NCBI GenBank assembly: GCA_900074885.1
Contig: FJUW01000045.1
Span: 1-64,000, forward strand
Source: Rhynchosporium graminicola
Lineage: Eukaryota > Ascomycota > Leotiomycetes > Helotiales > Ploettnerulaceae
Length of the DNA stretch: 64,000 bases
Direction: 5' to 3'
Of this stretch, positions 25,949 through 38,989 are shown one piece after another. Position numbers and translations under genes: made by a program. Under the pieces are notes generated by a model. It saw nothing but the letters and a program-made list of their open reading frames with translations, did not search any database and was not told the DNA's origin. How positions within the stretch are numbered: position 1 is the stretch's first letter; each line of letters begins with the position of its first letter.

Positions 25949-27016
25949 ATCTTAGAGCTAGAGTACTGAAATTAGGTTTTCAGAAAGACTTAGTATATAA
26001 AGTACTCCGGTAATCTTAACTATACGCTTTTCTCTATATACTAGGATATCCAGGGATATAACGCCTTTAGCGATTCCTTCTAGTATACTGCTATTTATAG
26101 TACTAATCTTAACCGTATAATTCAGAGGTTTATAAGTATTAAAAACACTCTGATCATACGTTATATACCGGGAGCACCTAGAGTCTACTATCTAATTAGT
26201 AGGTGCTTTAGCTCCTACTGCTATCTAGCAGTTATCTAGAGCTTAATTAGCTATCTTACTCTTCGGCTTCTCTCTAGCTACCGGTAAAGGACTAGTAGAA
26301 GGGTTAGTAGAAGGTTTATTACTCTTCTTACCCTCTTTCTTTAGCTTAGTATACTCTCTTAAGTAGTAACCTATTTTGCTATAATTATAGTACTTGATCT
26401 TAGCTTTTACGTCAGTTGCTTTTATAGCTTACTCTTTAGTCTTCTGAATAATAGACTTTAGTAGAGACCTTTCTATCTCTGCATACTAGCTGATAATTGC
26501 TTCCTAGGTCAAATTTCCTCCTAATTCTAGTAATACTAGAGAGCCGTGGAATTCTGAGTTATATACTCTTAGTGCTTTAAATAGTATAGTTGTTTTAAGC
26601 ATATCAGAGAGTATCTCCTATATAGAGATCTCTCTAATCTCTCTTTACAAGCTAATCAATTTACTAGTAATTGAAATAACATTATAGTCACTCCCTAAAG
26701 TAGTTTCAAAGCTTGAAAACTTCCTTAGTTTAGAAGCTAGGTTTATAGCTAATACTAGTGCGTATATCTGCTGTAAAGCCTTCTATTGACCTTTAGCAGT
26801 AGGTAATTCCGCTATCAAGATTGATACTTATTAAGAACATATACTAAGTATTATAGTATATGCTTTAGCGTTCTTCCTAGTAGACCTTAAAGGATCTACT
26901 ACCTCTAGTACCTCAGGATCTTTCCCTTTACTACTCTTCTTCTCAGGGGGTTCCTCGGTATTCTCGCCTAGTCCTAGGACGTCGACCTATTCTAAAAGAC
27001 TACTAGAATCACCTCC
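25949..27016 (-). pseudogene. C1 gag and adjoining pol relic
   Basis: Continuation of C1 after the C2 insertion. On the minus strand, near 26360-26400, a peptide reads KIKYYNYSKIGYYL, which fits a CCHC zinc knuckle (C-x2-C-x4-H-x4-C) with Cys and His codons turned to Tyr by RIP. The frame is cut at 27021 by G1; the last part of C1 (leader and 5' LTR) lies at 56403-57027. Confidence 0.8.
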
Positions 27017-27021
27017 AAAAC

Positions 27022-27275
27022 TGTTACGGCAGAGGCACAGAGAGTCGATAACGAGTTGTATTCGCCCTTAAGGGTGCGCTAAGTAAAGGGAAGAAAAGAT
27101 AGAGAGGAGGTTTCTACTCTCGACTCTCTCTCTAAGTATAACCGTAGGGCTATACTAACTAATCATCCTCTAGTACGCACTAAGCGCATCCCGCTAGCCC
27201 TTCCTACTATAATACCTAGGAGCCTGAGGCCGTATATTATAGGAGCCTGAGGCCGTTATAATATAGACTGTAATA
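27022..27275 (-). repeat. G1 3' LTR (left copy)
   Basis: 254 bp, containing a duplicated AGGAGCCTGAGGCCGT motif near its right end. Aligns fully with 56144-56397. Confidence 0.95.
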
Positions 27276-27288
27276 CTACCCCCCCCTT
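27276..27288 (-). promoter_or_regulatory. G1 polypurine tract
   Basis: CTACCCCCCCCTT on the plus strand, a G-rich purine run on the element strand directly inside the 3' LTR. Confidence 0.85.
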
Positions 27289-30200
27289 CCGAGAAAGGCT
27301 TCGTCCTCGAAGCTTGAAAAATTCGATAAAAACGCTACTTCCTTCCCTCTCTCTTAAAGAACTATATATAAGTAGTAGCTATCATAAGTATATCGTCCTC
27401 TAATTCGCTATAGTTATTAATACTATTATTATACGCCTTTAGCTACTTCGAGAGGAGTTATAGTAGTCCTTTTACTACTAGGTATCGCAGGTAAGAACGC
27501 TTAAGTAAGTGAGAGGCTATTATAGTATCTAAGCAGAAATACTATTCGAGATCGTCGTTAGCTCCTATCTACTTGATTTAGTATTATAAGGTACTACGAG
27601 AGACTCTTAAGCTTAAGATAGTTTCGATCTCTTACTTATCTTACTCCGGAAGCAGCTGAATTAGCACTAGTACTTATCGTACTTATCCTAGTAGTAAGTT
27701 TTTAGTATACTTATATAGTGAGTATAAGTAGAAAATAGAGTAGATTTATTATTCCTCTAATAGCTTAAGCTTCTAACTCTCTCTTACCTTTTCTAGTACT
27801 TGTATTAGCTTATACTATTTATTAGAGAGCTTCTTAGAAAGTCTATCTATCTTCTAATTTACTATAGAAACTATAACCTTATCTCTAATATTCTAATCTA
27901 TCTCGCGGCGACTATAATTAGCTAAGCGCTCTATTTTATCCTATTAACTCTTAAGCGAGGATTTAGCGAATTCTATAGTAACTATTATCCGAGTAGCTAT
28001 ACGAAGAGCGTCCTCTCGATTAATAGCCTCGGTAGTAGTTACTAGAGATATTAGATTAATAAGGTCCTAAGAGGTTCTTACTTTATAGCTATTAAGTAGC
28101 TAAAATAGAGATATATTACTAAGTAACTTAGAAGGAAATATAAACTACGCGATATCTATTACTAAGAGTAGTAAGCTCTAGTTATCTTAACAGTAAGTAT
28201 AGAAGAGATATAGTCTTTACTTAATCTATTAGTTTATAATCTCAGTCTAGCTATCGACGTTCGAGTTATACGTAGTAGTTAGCTTAACTTTTATACTAAG
28301 GATATAGTAATACTTGTTCTAGAAGCTCGAAATAAATTATAATCTACGATCCGAAACGATCGAATTAGGTATATTGAAGTAATAGCTCTAGTAGATAGTA
28401 AAGAGCTTAGCTATCTATCTAGCTATAATTATTTTATAATAAGAAATAAATACTAGTTTCTTTAATAATCTATCTATAATTATAAATATAGTATCGAAGC
28501 TACTCTTATCTAATAGTAACTTAGTAAAATCTATTATTAGGTACTAGTAAGGTCGTACTAAGATTAATAAGAGATAAAGGAACCTAAGGATCTTATCTCT
28601 TTTCGCTTTTATCTATATATAGCTATAATTTATAATATAGCGTATAATATCCGCTATTATACTCCTCTAGTAGTAGCTATAACTAAGAAGTAGCTTAACT
28701 TTCGTATTCCTAGTATATATTACTTATAATTACGCATAAATATAGCGAATAAGTACTATTCGTAGCTCTAGAGGCTCGATAGAGACTTCTAAACGCCCTT
28801 AAAAGAAGAGCCTTCCGCGGACTAACTAATAATTAGGATACTTCTATCTTACCTTCTCCCGAAGAGGTTCCAGCTCCGGAGACTCCTTATTAGCTGAAAA
28901 GACTTAGTCGATACGGGTTTCAGCTTATAGGATAGTCTTAGGAGTTCCTATCGGGGAAATCTCGTAATAGAACTTAGTAATCATAAGCGAGTCCTAGAGA
29001 TCTTAAAGCACTTCGTTACTAATCTTATTATTTAGGATTAGCTATTAGTTCTGAAGCACGCGCTTTCTAGTTTCTCGTAGAGAGAAGTCCTAATTATAGT
29101 AAGATAGCGTATTAGCTAGAGTATTTATAATCTCTATTCGGTATATAATCTTAAAGTGGAATTAGATAAAGAATTCAGCTTATCTCGCTTATTATATATT
29201 AAAGTCCTTTATCGATATGAAATACTCTAAGGTATAATAATCTATATAGACGTAGATTATCTTCTATATACCTAGTAGCTTAGGCTTATACTATTAAAAG
29301 GAATAGAAGATCGCTAAGAGCTCTTTATCGTATATTAAGTAATTTAGCTCCGTATCGATTATAGTCTTTAAGAAGAAACTAACTAAATAAAATATATTAT
29401 TATCTTAGAGTTATAAGAGTATACTAGCTATTACTTTATTAGAAGAGTTAGTTTTAAGTCTAGTTTCCTTAAAAGGATCGTAGTAATATAGAATCAGAGC
29501 TAACTAGAGAGCTTAATAGAAGCGCTCCTAAGCTTCCTAATATTTATTTCTAAAGCGAAAAGGGATATCTTTCCTAGTAAAGAAAATAAGAGAGTAATAA
29601 ATATTATTATAGTCTTTAATAAATCGATAATAGAAGTTATAGAACCTAAAGTAATTTTATATACCTTAGACGCTATTAGCGTATTCTTAGTTCTTAATAA
29701 CTTCGATCTTCTCGGGGTCGACTTCGATTTTATTAACTCTAATAATAAAGCTAAGGAATTTCGTACGAGTAATACTAAATTCAGACTTCTTAATATTAGC
29801 TTAAAGACTATAAGCTCGTAGAATCTTAAGAACCTTATAAACGTAGATATTATACTCTACCTGCGAATCCGAGTATATTAAGATATTATTAAAGTAAGCC
29901 GAGTAGAAGTCGTCTAAGTACTCTATTAATATATTATTAATAAAACGTTAAAAGGTAGCTAAGCTATTAATAAGTCCGAAAGGAAGTATCTTATACTTAT
30001 ACGTGCTATATTAAGTGCGAAAGGTAATATAATCCTCCGAGTCCTTAGAAATATATATCTTATGAAAAGCTTACTAAATATCAACTTTCGTAAAGATCTT
30101 CACCTTAGAGATTCTCGCTATTATCTTATTAATTAAGAGAATCAGATAAGGATCCTTCTAAGTAAGCTCGTTTAGCTTACGAAAGTCGATATAGAAATAG

Positions 30201-32801
30201 AGCTTACTACTTACTTTCTTAGCTATAATAATTAATATAGCCTAAGGAGTAATTAATAGTATAATAAACTCTTTATAGAGGTTTTCGATAATATATTACT
30301 TAGCTTTAGCTAATTACTTATTAGGCATATAGCGAAATAGCTCTTTAATTAGAGTATTTTCCCCGGTGAGTTTAATCTCGTAATCTACTATAAGTCTCCT
30401 CTTAGCTAAATCGTTAGAAGCTCTAGCTAAAAATAGACTTTCAAATTCTTTCTATTTTATAAGGAGTTTTTACTTAATTATCTTATTATTCTCTTAGTAC
30501 TTGGCCTCCCTAGCTTTATTAGTCGTAAGACCTTTATCGAGTACGTATAACTCGATATTATTAGTAGCTTAAGTATCTTCGTAGTATTGAATTTCGTCTT
30601 AAATTTCCTTTATAAAAGTAACGAAAACTTCTGAACTATCCTTCTTATTTTAGTACTTTCAGTAGAAGTAGAAGTTATATATAATAGTAGTAGAGATCTA
30701 GTTAATATTAGTTTTATAAGGTAAGTCTCTTATTTCCCGATATACTTACTTATCGATCTAGTTCTACTTAATTATATTATAAGCGATATTATCCTCCTCT
30801 CGTGAACCGGGATCACGAGTCTAGAAAGGATTATTAGCTAGCTCGTGACTTACTAATAGCTTATTTATAGCTCGTACGCTATACTTCTATTCTTTTATAA
30901 ATACTAAGAGGCGACTTTCCTTTCTAATTAGTACTAGTTAGGGAGCTTATACGCTAATAACTTCTTAATCTATTAGGGTATCTTATCGCTCTTAATCGAG
31001 CTAATATTATTAGTCTACTACCTTATTACCTAGAGGTAATAGTAGCTCTAGTCTTTTATCGAAGTAGTTTACTAGTAGTATATCTATAAGCTATTCTAGA
31101 TAGTTCTTATAGTAATAGTTATAATTTTATTTAAGTTCGTAATACTCTAAGAATTTATATTCTATTAGTATATTATTATTTTCTAAATTAGTAATTAGGA
31201 AGAGGAAGTTAACTCGATAACGATTAATAGTAAGAGTAAGAAGAATTATATAAGTAATAGTAGTACTAGCATTTCTATTATAGCTAGTAGGAATAATAAA
31301 TTTCGAGAGAGTAAGGAAATTAATACTTAAGAGATAATAAAGTTTAAGAGCGATTAAGATACGCAGAGCTCTAAAGATATTTACTCTACTATCGATATAT
31401 ACTTCTATTTTAATAAATAATCTATTTCTTTCTAATTCTATAGTAACTAGGAACTATTTCCCTCTAGTAAGAGAATAGAAATTAGTATTTAAATTATTCT
31501 ATAGATCGAGGCGTTTATTATAAGAGGAGATTATCCTATAGCTTATTAGTTTCCTAATAACTTATTAATCTCTACTAGAGAGGAATTATTAGTATCCTTA
31601 TTATCCTCCTCTATACTATAAAGAGTAGTAATATCCTCTACTAACTAACTAGTTATCTTAGCGATCTTTATAGCGTTAGGATATTCCTAAGCCTAATAGC
31701 TTTCCTTCTTATAGATATAGTAGGTATTAGTAGTAGTAATAATATAAGGTACTCGCGAGCTGGGATTACGAGTCTTAGGAGCGAATTATATAGTCTTAGT
31801 AGTACGATTATTAATCTAGGAACTACTCTTAGTAGTATAATTAGTACTAAAAGAAGTATCCTTCTTAAGAATACCTAGAGCTCTAATAAGAGTAATAGCG
31901 ATAATAAGAGTAGTCTTCTTAATCAGATTTTCTTTAGTAATAATATTACGAGACTCGCGATCTATAATAGCTAAGTACTCGTCGAGGAGATCGTAGTTAC
32001 TATCTATCTTATACTTTTTAGCTATAATATAAGCTTTTAAAGTAAGAGAGATCTTCTTTAGGATATCCTTAAACTATCTATCTCTAGAGATCTTACTAAT
32101 AGTAGTAAGGTTAGTAAACTTAACTTAGAACTAGTTATAAGTTATATTTCTAGTTATTTTCAGGTTCTCGTAAGTAGCTTTAGTATATTAGATATGATTA
32201 TAATTAAAGAAGTACTAGTCTAAACCTCTAAGGATATCAGAAGTAGTCTTGAATTAGCTATTAACGCTAATATCTATATATTAGAGGATAATAGTCTTAG
32301 CTTCTCCTCTAATATACTTAAAGTAAGCTTTAACTTATATATCGCTAGCGAGGAAGTTACTAGAATATTCTTCTAAGAAGAGCTTTATATCTATCTTCTA
32401 TATATTATACTTAATCTTACTATTATAATTAGTAAAGAGAAGGTAAGGGAACTTAACTCGATAAGACTCGATAGCCTTTATAGTATTATCGAGCTTTAGA
32501 AGAAAATAATCTATAGTAAGTTAGAAGTCTATAGTAAGAGATCGTAACTTCCTAATAGTATTAGTATTAGCTTCTAGAGCGAGAGTAGTAGTTATAGTAG
32601 TAATAATAATAGCGTTTATAACTTATATCTACTTATCTAAGAAACTAGAAGGCACTATAATAGATTCTAGCTAAGAGTCGGTTTCGGTTTAAGAAATAAG
32701 TATAGTACTTCGTATTTCCGAAGTAAGAGAGATTAGAAGTAATATAAGTTATAAAGGAGTAGTAATAGTATTAATAATCAACTTTAGTGACTCGAGATGA
32801 G
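27289..32801 (-). pseudogene. G1 gag-pol relic with chromodomain-like tail
   Basis: Minus-strand Gypsy polyprotein, RIP-inactivated. A gag zinc knuckle survives near 31665-31727 as YYIYKKESYQAQEYPN (CCHC with Cys/His changed). Reverse transcriptase has SEDYITFRT and the motif KILPFGLINSLATF near 29930-30020, and the active-site box reads YFNN (from YLDD) at 29885-29896. Integrase lies between about 29,000 and 27,700. The C-terminal piece at 27500-27640 reads ETILSLRVSRSTLQYQIK followed by DDLEQY when TAG/TAA are read as Gln, a chromodomain-like fold. In chromoviruses this tail directs integration to heterochromatin. G2 interrupts the 5' part at 32806. Confidence 0.88.
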
Positions 32802-32806
32802 GTATA

Positions 32807-33300
32807 TATCACGAACCCGGTAAAGTTCTTGGCACTAAAACCGTCTTAGCACCAGAATACTGATGGTACCAATACATGGTACGTACCAAGCGGGTTAGAG
32901 AGTTAGTACTACTAGGAGAATAGTATTAATACGGTTATAGTATAAGTTAGCGACTAGTACTATAAGCCTACCTATATCATAGTAATAATAATATTATAGT
33001 TATAGGTGATCTAGGATTACGTGATAGAGTCTGACTTAGCGGGAGTCTAGAAAATAGAGTCGGACTCCATATAAGAGACTCCCTAAGTAGAAGACTCCTA
33101 ATAGAGTGAAAGGTCCTATATAAGACTAGCACTTCTACTACTAGATAGGAGCTTCGTGCTTAAATTTATATAGTAATTAATACCTGCTTATAACGTCTTA
33201 ATTCTAATTAAGAACCGAACTTCTTATTTACTTTACTTTATAGCTAATACTAACTAACGAGCTTATATACCGCGTATTAGTTAGAACTAGAGACGTTATA
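32807..33300 (+). repeat. G2 5' LTR
   Basis: 494 bp, TATCACG...ACGTTATA; the right copy ends ACGTTACA, so the original ends were TGT...ACA. Confidence 0.94.
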
Positions 33301-33349
33301 CTTTAAGTACCTTACTTAAAGTATCGCTAGTAAGAACGAAATAGCCCCT

Positions 33350-36300
33350 AAAGAAGGATTAGTTATAGGAGAAGGATCTTAAGTCGGTAAGACAGAGAAG
33401 ACTAATAAAGTTACTCCACCTCGAGTTAACTTACTTAATACTTATTATAGAAACTATAATAACTTAAGATAATTTATCTTTTAGTACTAAATATACCTCG
33501 CTTTTAATAGAGATAAATTCGAAGCGGACTCTCTTAAAGTCTTATAGATTACTTCGTTCCTCTATAATATTAAAGCCTACTAGATCGAACTAGCCTTAAG
33601 TAATTACTTAGTTAATCGATATTTAACCGGGGCTTATTCTACTACTATAACTGAAAAGAGTTAAGTTATCTTTCGAATTATCGTAAGTTTTACTACTATT
33701 ATTAAAAGAGTCTTTAGAGACCTTAATAAGAAAGAATAAGCTAAGAAGCACCTGCTCGGAATTTGATAGCAAGGATCTATTTATAAATATACTATTAAGT
33801 TCTATTACTATTCTATATAGTTAGACTAGACTAATAATAGATTAAGAGCTTAATACTACTAAGGCCTTAAGGATTATATTAAGGATAAGCTTTCTAGGAC
33901 TAATAAACTAGATAACTTAGAAGACTTAATTAAATCGTCTACTATTATCGATAAACGAATCTAGGAATAAGTAAAAGAAAAAAAAGGATATTTTATATCT
34001 ACTTATCTCTAGAAGCTCTAATTTCTATAATAATATAGTAAGTATTAAGGAAATTTCTAATCTTACCCGAATAATGATTATATAATTATAATAATCTAAC
34101 AGAAATAGATAGAGTAGAAAGAGGATCTAAGGGCTAAGCTAAGAAAGATAAATATCAAGAGAAGAGTCTCTACTATACGTATAATAAGCTAGAATACTTT
34201 ATATATAATTATTCTTAGAAGAAGAAATAGAGAGAGAAACCTTGGAATAAACCTAAGAGAGAATTAGGACTAGCTAAAAGGAAGTCAGATTACTAAGAAG
34301 CTTCTAGCGTAAAATAGAGTTCGTAGGACTTTAAAGCTTTTAAATCTAGTAAAGAATTCGAAGAGAACTTAGTTAAACTTCTGACTAAAGACTAAGAGAG
34401 CTAGAGTATTATAGATAAAAGAAACTATCTGCACGATAATCTCTTATATAATTATAAGAATAAGAACTAGACTCTTCAAAATCACGATAAGGAAAGAAGA
34501 ATATAAGTTTATAATAGAATTAAGTTCGATTTTATAGAGTATTATCGAACTTATAATATACTTAACCCGGGTATAAACTATATTATAGCTTATTATGATA
34601 TTACTACTATTATATTCTAAGTTAATACTAGGGATATTAAGGAATAACTAGATTATTATATAGTTAATCTCGAAGGAGAACTTGAACTAAAGGAATTCGA
34701 ATAATTAGATTAGTTCCTTCGAATTAAAGATACTTAAGCTATTATTAAGGAAATAGAAAGGGAACGCTATTAGTAGAGAAGATAGTACTTATTAGAACTA
34801 GCTATTTACTAAAGAATAATACTAGATCTGATTTAAGAGTAAGCTAATCTCTATTATTATATATCCTATATCCTGATTACTTATGAACCTAGCTTTAGGA
34901 CTTAGTTAGACGAAATAATAGGGAGAATTATTAAAGAAGCATATGATTACTTTATAATAGAACTATTATACCTAGAGCTTATTACTACTAGAGAGTTCGA
35001 TTAGTTAATCTTACTAGTTATAATAGATAATATTAAGATAAAAGCACTTATTAATTCAGGAGCTATAAGACGCTTTATAAACTTAGCTTTTATCGAGAAA
35101 TAGAATATTCCTATTACTATTAACCTGAAACTATATTACTTTATCTTATTAGATAGAAAAGGTATCGGATCAGATAGATAGATCTGAAGAAGGATAAAAG
35201 GAATAAAGATAGTTATTAATAGATATAAAGAAACGCTTTACTTTAATATTATACTTACTAGATAATACGATATCGTATTAGGAATATTATAGCTATATAA
35301 CTATAATCTTAGCGTAGACTAAGTAACTAAGAGAGTTATATTTAGTAATTATAAATATAGATATAGTTAATTAGCTAGCAGAAGAGAAGCTAGCGCCGCC
35401 TCCTTAATAATAACGCCGATAGACTCTAGCTAGTTAAATCAGGTTTCTAGTTAGATAGAACTTAGAAATTATCTTAGTTAGATAGATAATATTCGAGAAT
35501 AGCTACTCGAACTATATAAGAAGTTCTCGAAATTATTTAAAGATCCGTAAGATATAAGAGCTCTACTCGAGTATAAACCTTAGGATTATAAAATAAACTT
35601 TAAGAATAGATTTATACTTATCGTAGAGAAAGTTCGCTATTATAACTATAATACTATAAGGATACTTAAGGAGTATTAGAAGTTAAGTATAAAGAAAAGA
35701 TAGATTCGGTATCTAAGTTATCTTATATTATTAATATACTAGTAGTTAAGAAAGTAAGAGATCCTAAAGGAAGACCTTATAGAGACTATCAGATAATTAA
35801 TAATAGAACTATAAGGGATATATACCTTTTACTAAATACTGAGTATCTATAGAATAGACTAGCTAAAGTAAAGATATATACTAAGTTAAATTAATATAAT
35901 ATATTCAATTTAATCCGAATTAAGAAGGGATACGAGTAGAAAACTACTTTCGTATTACCCTTAGAGCTATAGGAATATATAGTAATACTATTCGGCTTAA
36001 CTAATACTCTAGCTATATATTAAAAGCAGAATAATAATATTCTTAAGGACTTTATTAGGAAATTCACTATATATTACTTAGATAATATCCTAGTATACTT
36101 AGAGACTATCGAGGTATACTAGGGCTATATTACTTAAGTTATAGAAGTATTATATAAAGTAGATTCTAGACTAAAGATATCGAAATATAAATTCTTAGTT
36201 AAGTAAATTACCTTTCTAAAGTATATTATTCACCTAGGAAAGATAAGTATTAACTCGGAGAAAATTAAAGTTATAAAGAAATAAGAATCGCTAAAGAATA

Positions 36301-38563
36301 TTAAGGATATATAATTATAATTAGGTTTCGCTAACTTCTATTAACAGTTTATTAGAAACTATTCTAAGATTACTAAACTACTTATAAGCTTAATAAGGAA
36401 AGGCGTTCCTTTCACTTAGACTAGCTAGTATAAGGAAGCTTTTTAGAGAATTAAGAAAGAATTTATAAAAGCATTAATTCTATATAGTTTCGATAAAGAA
36501 AAGGAAAGTATAATAGAAATAGATACTTCTAATATCTATACTAGTATAATATACCTATAGCGAGATAATAAAGAATAACTATACTTAGTCGCTTACTTTT
36601 TAGAGAAAATATCTTTAACTAAATAGAATTATAATATTTATAAGAAAGAACTTATAGCGATTATTAAAGTACTTAAATACTAGAAAATATACTTATAAGA
36701 AGCTAAGTTCCTAGTTATTATCTATACTAACTATATGAATCTCCGAACCTTTATAATTACTAAGGTCTTAGATAATCGTCGATTAGCTTAATAGTCCGAG
36801 AAACTCACTTCTTTTAACTTAGTTATTAAGTATATATAAGGAAAAGATAATATATAATTAGATACTCTAAGCAGATTACTAAATTATAAAGATAATAAGA
36901 TCTATAATAAGACTGCCTTACTTAAATAGCTAGATAATAGAGATATAGTTACTAACGTCTAAGAAGCTATTATAATTAAGTAAGAAATTAAGAGACCTTA
37001 GTATAATACCTTAAAGGAGGCTTAGAAGAAGAATAGAATATCCCTAGATAAGACTAAGGAACTTATTATAAGGAATATAATTAAGAATAGTATTATGCGA
37101 GTTAAGAGGAGAATTTAGCTTCTACTAAGCTTAGTGAAAGTATACGTTAAAGAATAATATAAGCTTCCCGCGTATAGATACTAAGGAATATAAAGGACGT
37201 AACTAAGGATTTTAAGAAACTACTAGTTAGAAGGACTCTGCTGAGTAATTAAAGAAGTACTAGCTAACTGTAATACTTATATTAGGAATAAGTCTTCCTG
37301 ATATATATCTTATAAGCAGATAATTATAGTACTAATACCGCTAATATATTGAAGATCGATATTATAGGACTTTATAGAGCTATTACCGCTATCGAAGGAC
37401 TTAGTTACATGAGTTAGCTATAATATAATACTTATTATTATAGAAAGACTTACTAAGTATATAATCTTAGTACTAGTCTTATCTACTCTTATAGCGGAAT
37501 ACTTAATATAAGTATACCTTAAGAAGATAGTCTCTAAGTATAGAGTACCTAAAGAAATTATATCGGATCGAGATAAGTTATTTATATTAAAGTTCTAGAA
37601 TACTTTAATAGAGTTCCTAGGAACTAAACGAGAACTATTAATAGCTTTCTATCTTTAGACTAATAGAGGAAATAAAAGAATAAACTAAGTAGTTAAAGTA
37701 TACTTATATTATTATATTAACTATTAATAAAATAATTAAGTAGAACTATTCCTACTTATAGAGTTCGTATATAATAGCTCGACTACAGAAATAATAAAAG
37801 TTATATTATTCTTCGTAAATTATAGTTATAAACCTATTGCTTATAGAGAGCCTAATATTACTATTAAGGATAATAATATAGCTCGTATCTAGGTCCGGAA
37901 TATCTAGGACCTCTATATGGAACTTATAGAAGAACTCCAGTTTATAGTAGAGAAGAATACGTACTACTATAATAAGAACTATAATTAGGAGCTAATACTA
38001 TAGGAGGAGGATAGGGTTTACTTTCTATAAAAAAATATTAATATATAGAGACTAAGTAATAAGCTAGATTATAAGAAACTTAGACTATTTAAAATTAAAC
38101 ATATTAAAGGACTTTTAAATTAGAAACTCTAGCTATTAGCTATAATAAAGAAGATATTCCTAATATTCTATATATCCTTATTAGAAAAAGCACTACTAGG
38201 AGTATTACTAGCTCCGAAGATATACGCTGAACTAGTTAACTTACTCGTAGAATACGATATAGAGGAATTACTAGATTATTAGTATAAATAAGGTATTATT
38301 AGATATCTAGTAAAATAGAAGAACTACTTATATTCGCAAAATATATAGGAACTTAAGGCGAGCCTCTACTACCTAGTGTTACTAGCTAGTTTCTATCGAC
38401 GAAACCTAGATCTACTTAGAAAGGATCGGCCGGGTTAGATAGTAACTCTATTATTAGGTTAGAAGGAAGCTCGAGGGGAAAGGAGAAAAGCGACTTTTCT
38501 GCGATAGCTAACTTAATAATAGAAAGAGGAAGCTAAGGAAGCTAGTCGGAGTATTTATCTAAG
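33350..38563 (+). pseudogene. G2 gag-pol relic with chromodomain
   Basis: Plus strand, heavily stopped by TAA/TAG. In order: a gag zinc knuckle near 34172-34216 read as YYTYNKLEYFIYNYS (a CCHC knuckle with Cys and His lost); aspartic protease near 35046-35085 as LINSGAIRRFIN (D/S-G-A core); reverse transcriptase with LFGLTNTLAIYQ near 36000 and YLDN (from YLDD) at 36075-36086; integrase with a VPKEIISDRDKLF block near 37548-37590; chromodomain at about 38245-38410 with YDIEELLDY and RYLVKQKNYLYSQN. The tail end is interrupted by G4 at 38563. Proteins would have served capsid formation, processing, reverse transcription and heterochromatin-directed integration. Confidence 0.9.
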
Positions 38564-38830
38564 TGTGACGACAGCTCACCTGAATGTCATATGAGAAGAA
38601 GGATAGATACTAGGGCCTAAGTTCACAGGTATCCCGGCAGAACTAGTATCCGACTCGATATAGTATCGGACTAGTACTAGCATATATATATAAGGTGCCT
38701 TACACTCTATCTCTCTTCTTCTTTCTTCCTTATCTTTTTATTTCCTTCGTAGTAGACTATATAAGATCGCTCTTAGCCTTCCTACTTATTATCCTTACTT
38801 ATATACCGCCTTAAGTCTTATATTATTATA
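38564..38830 (+). repeat. G4 5' LTR
   Basis: 267 bp. Contains TATATATATATAAGG followed by a pyrimidine-rich tract, a plausible core promoter. The right copy is the same length. Confidence 0.94.
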
Positions 38831-38989
38831 TTAAATAAAAAGATCAAGATAGCTAGAGATAGCTTACTATAATATCTTACTACTAAGTTAGTTATTCGAT
38901 AACTACTTATATATAGCCGATATACTAGAGATCTCTCGGATAGCTATAAATCAGGGTTTAATTCAGCTTATCGCAAATAGTATAATAGA

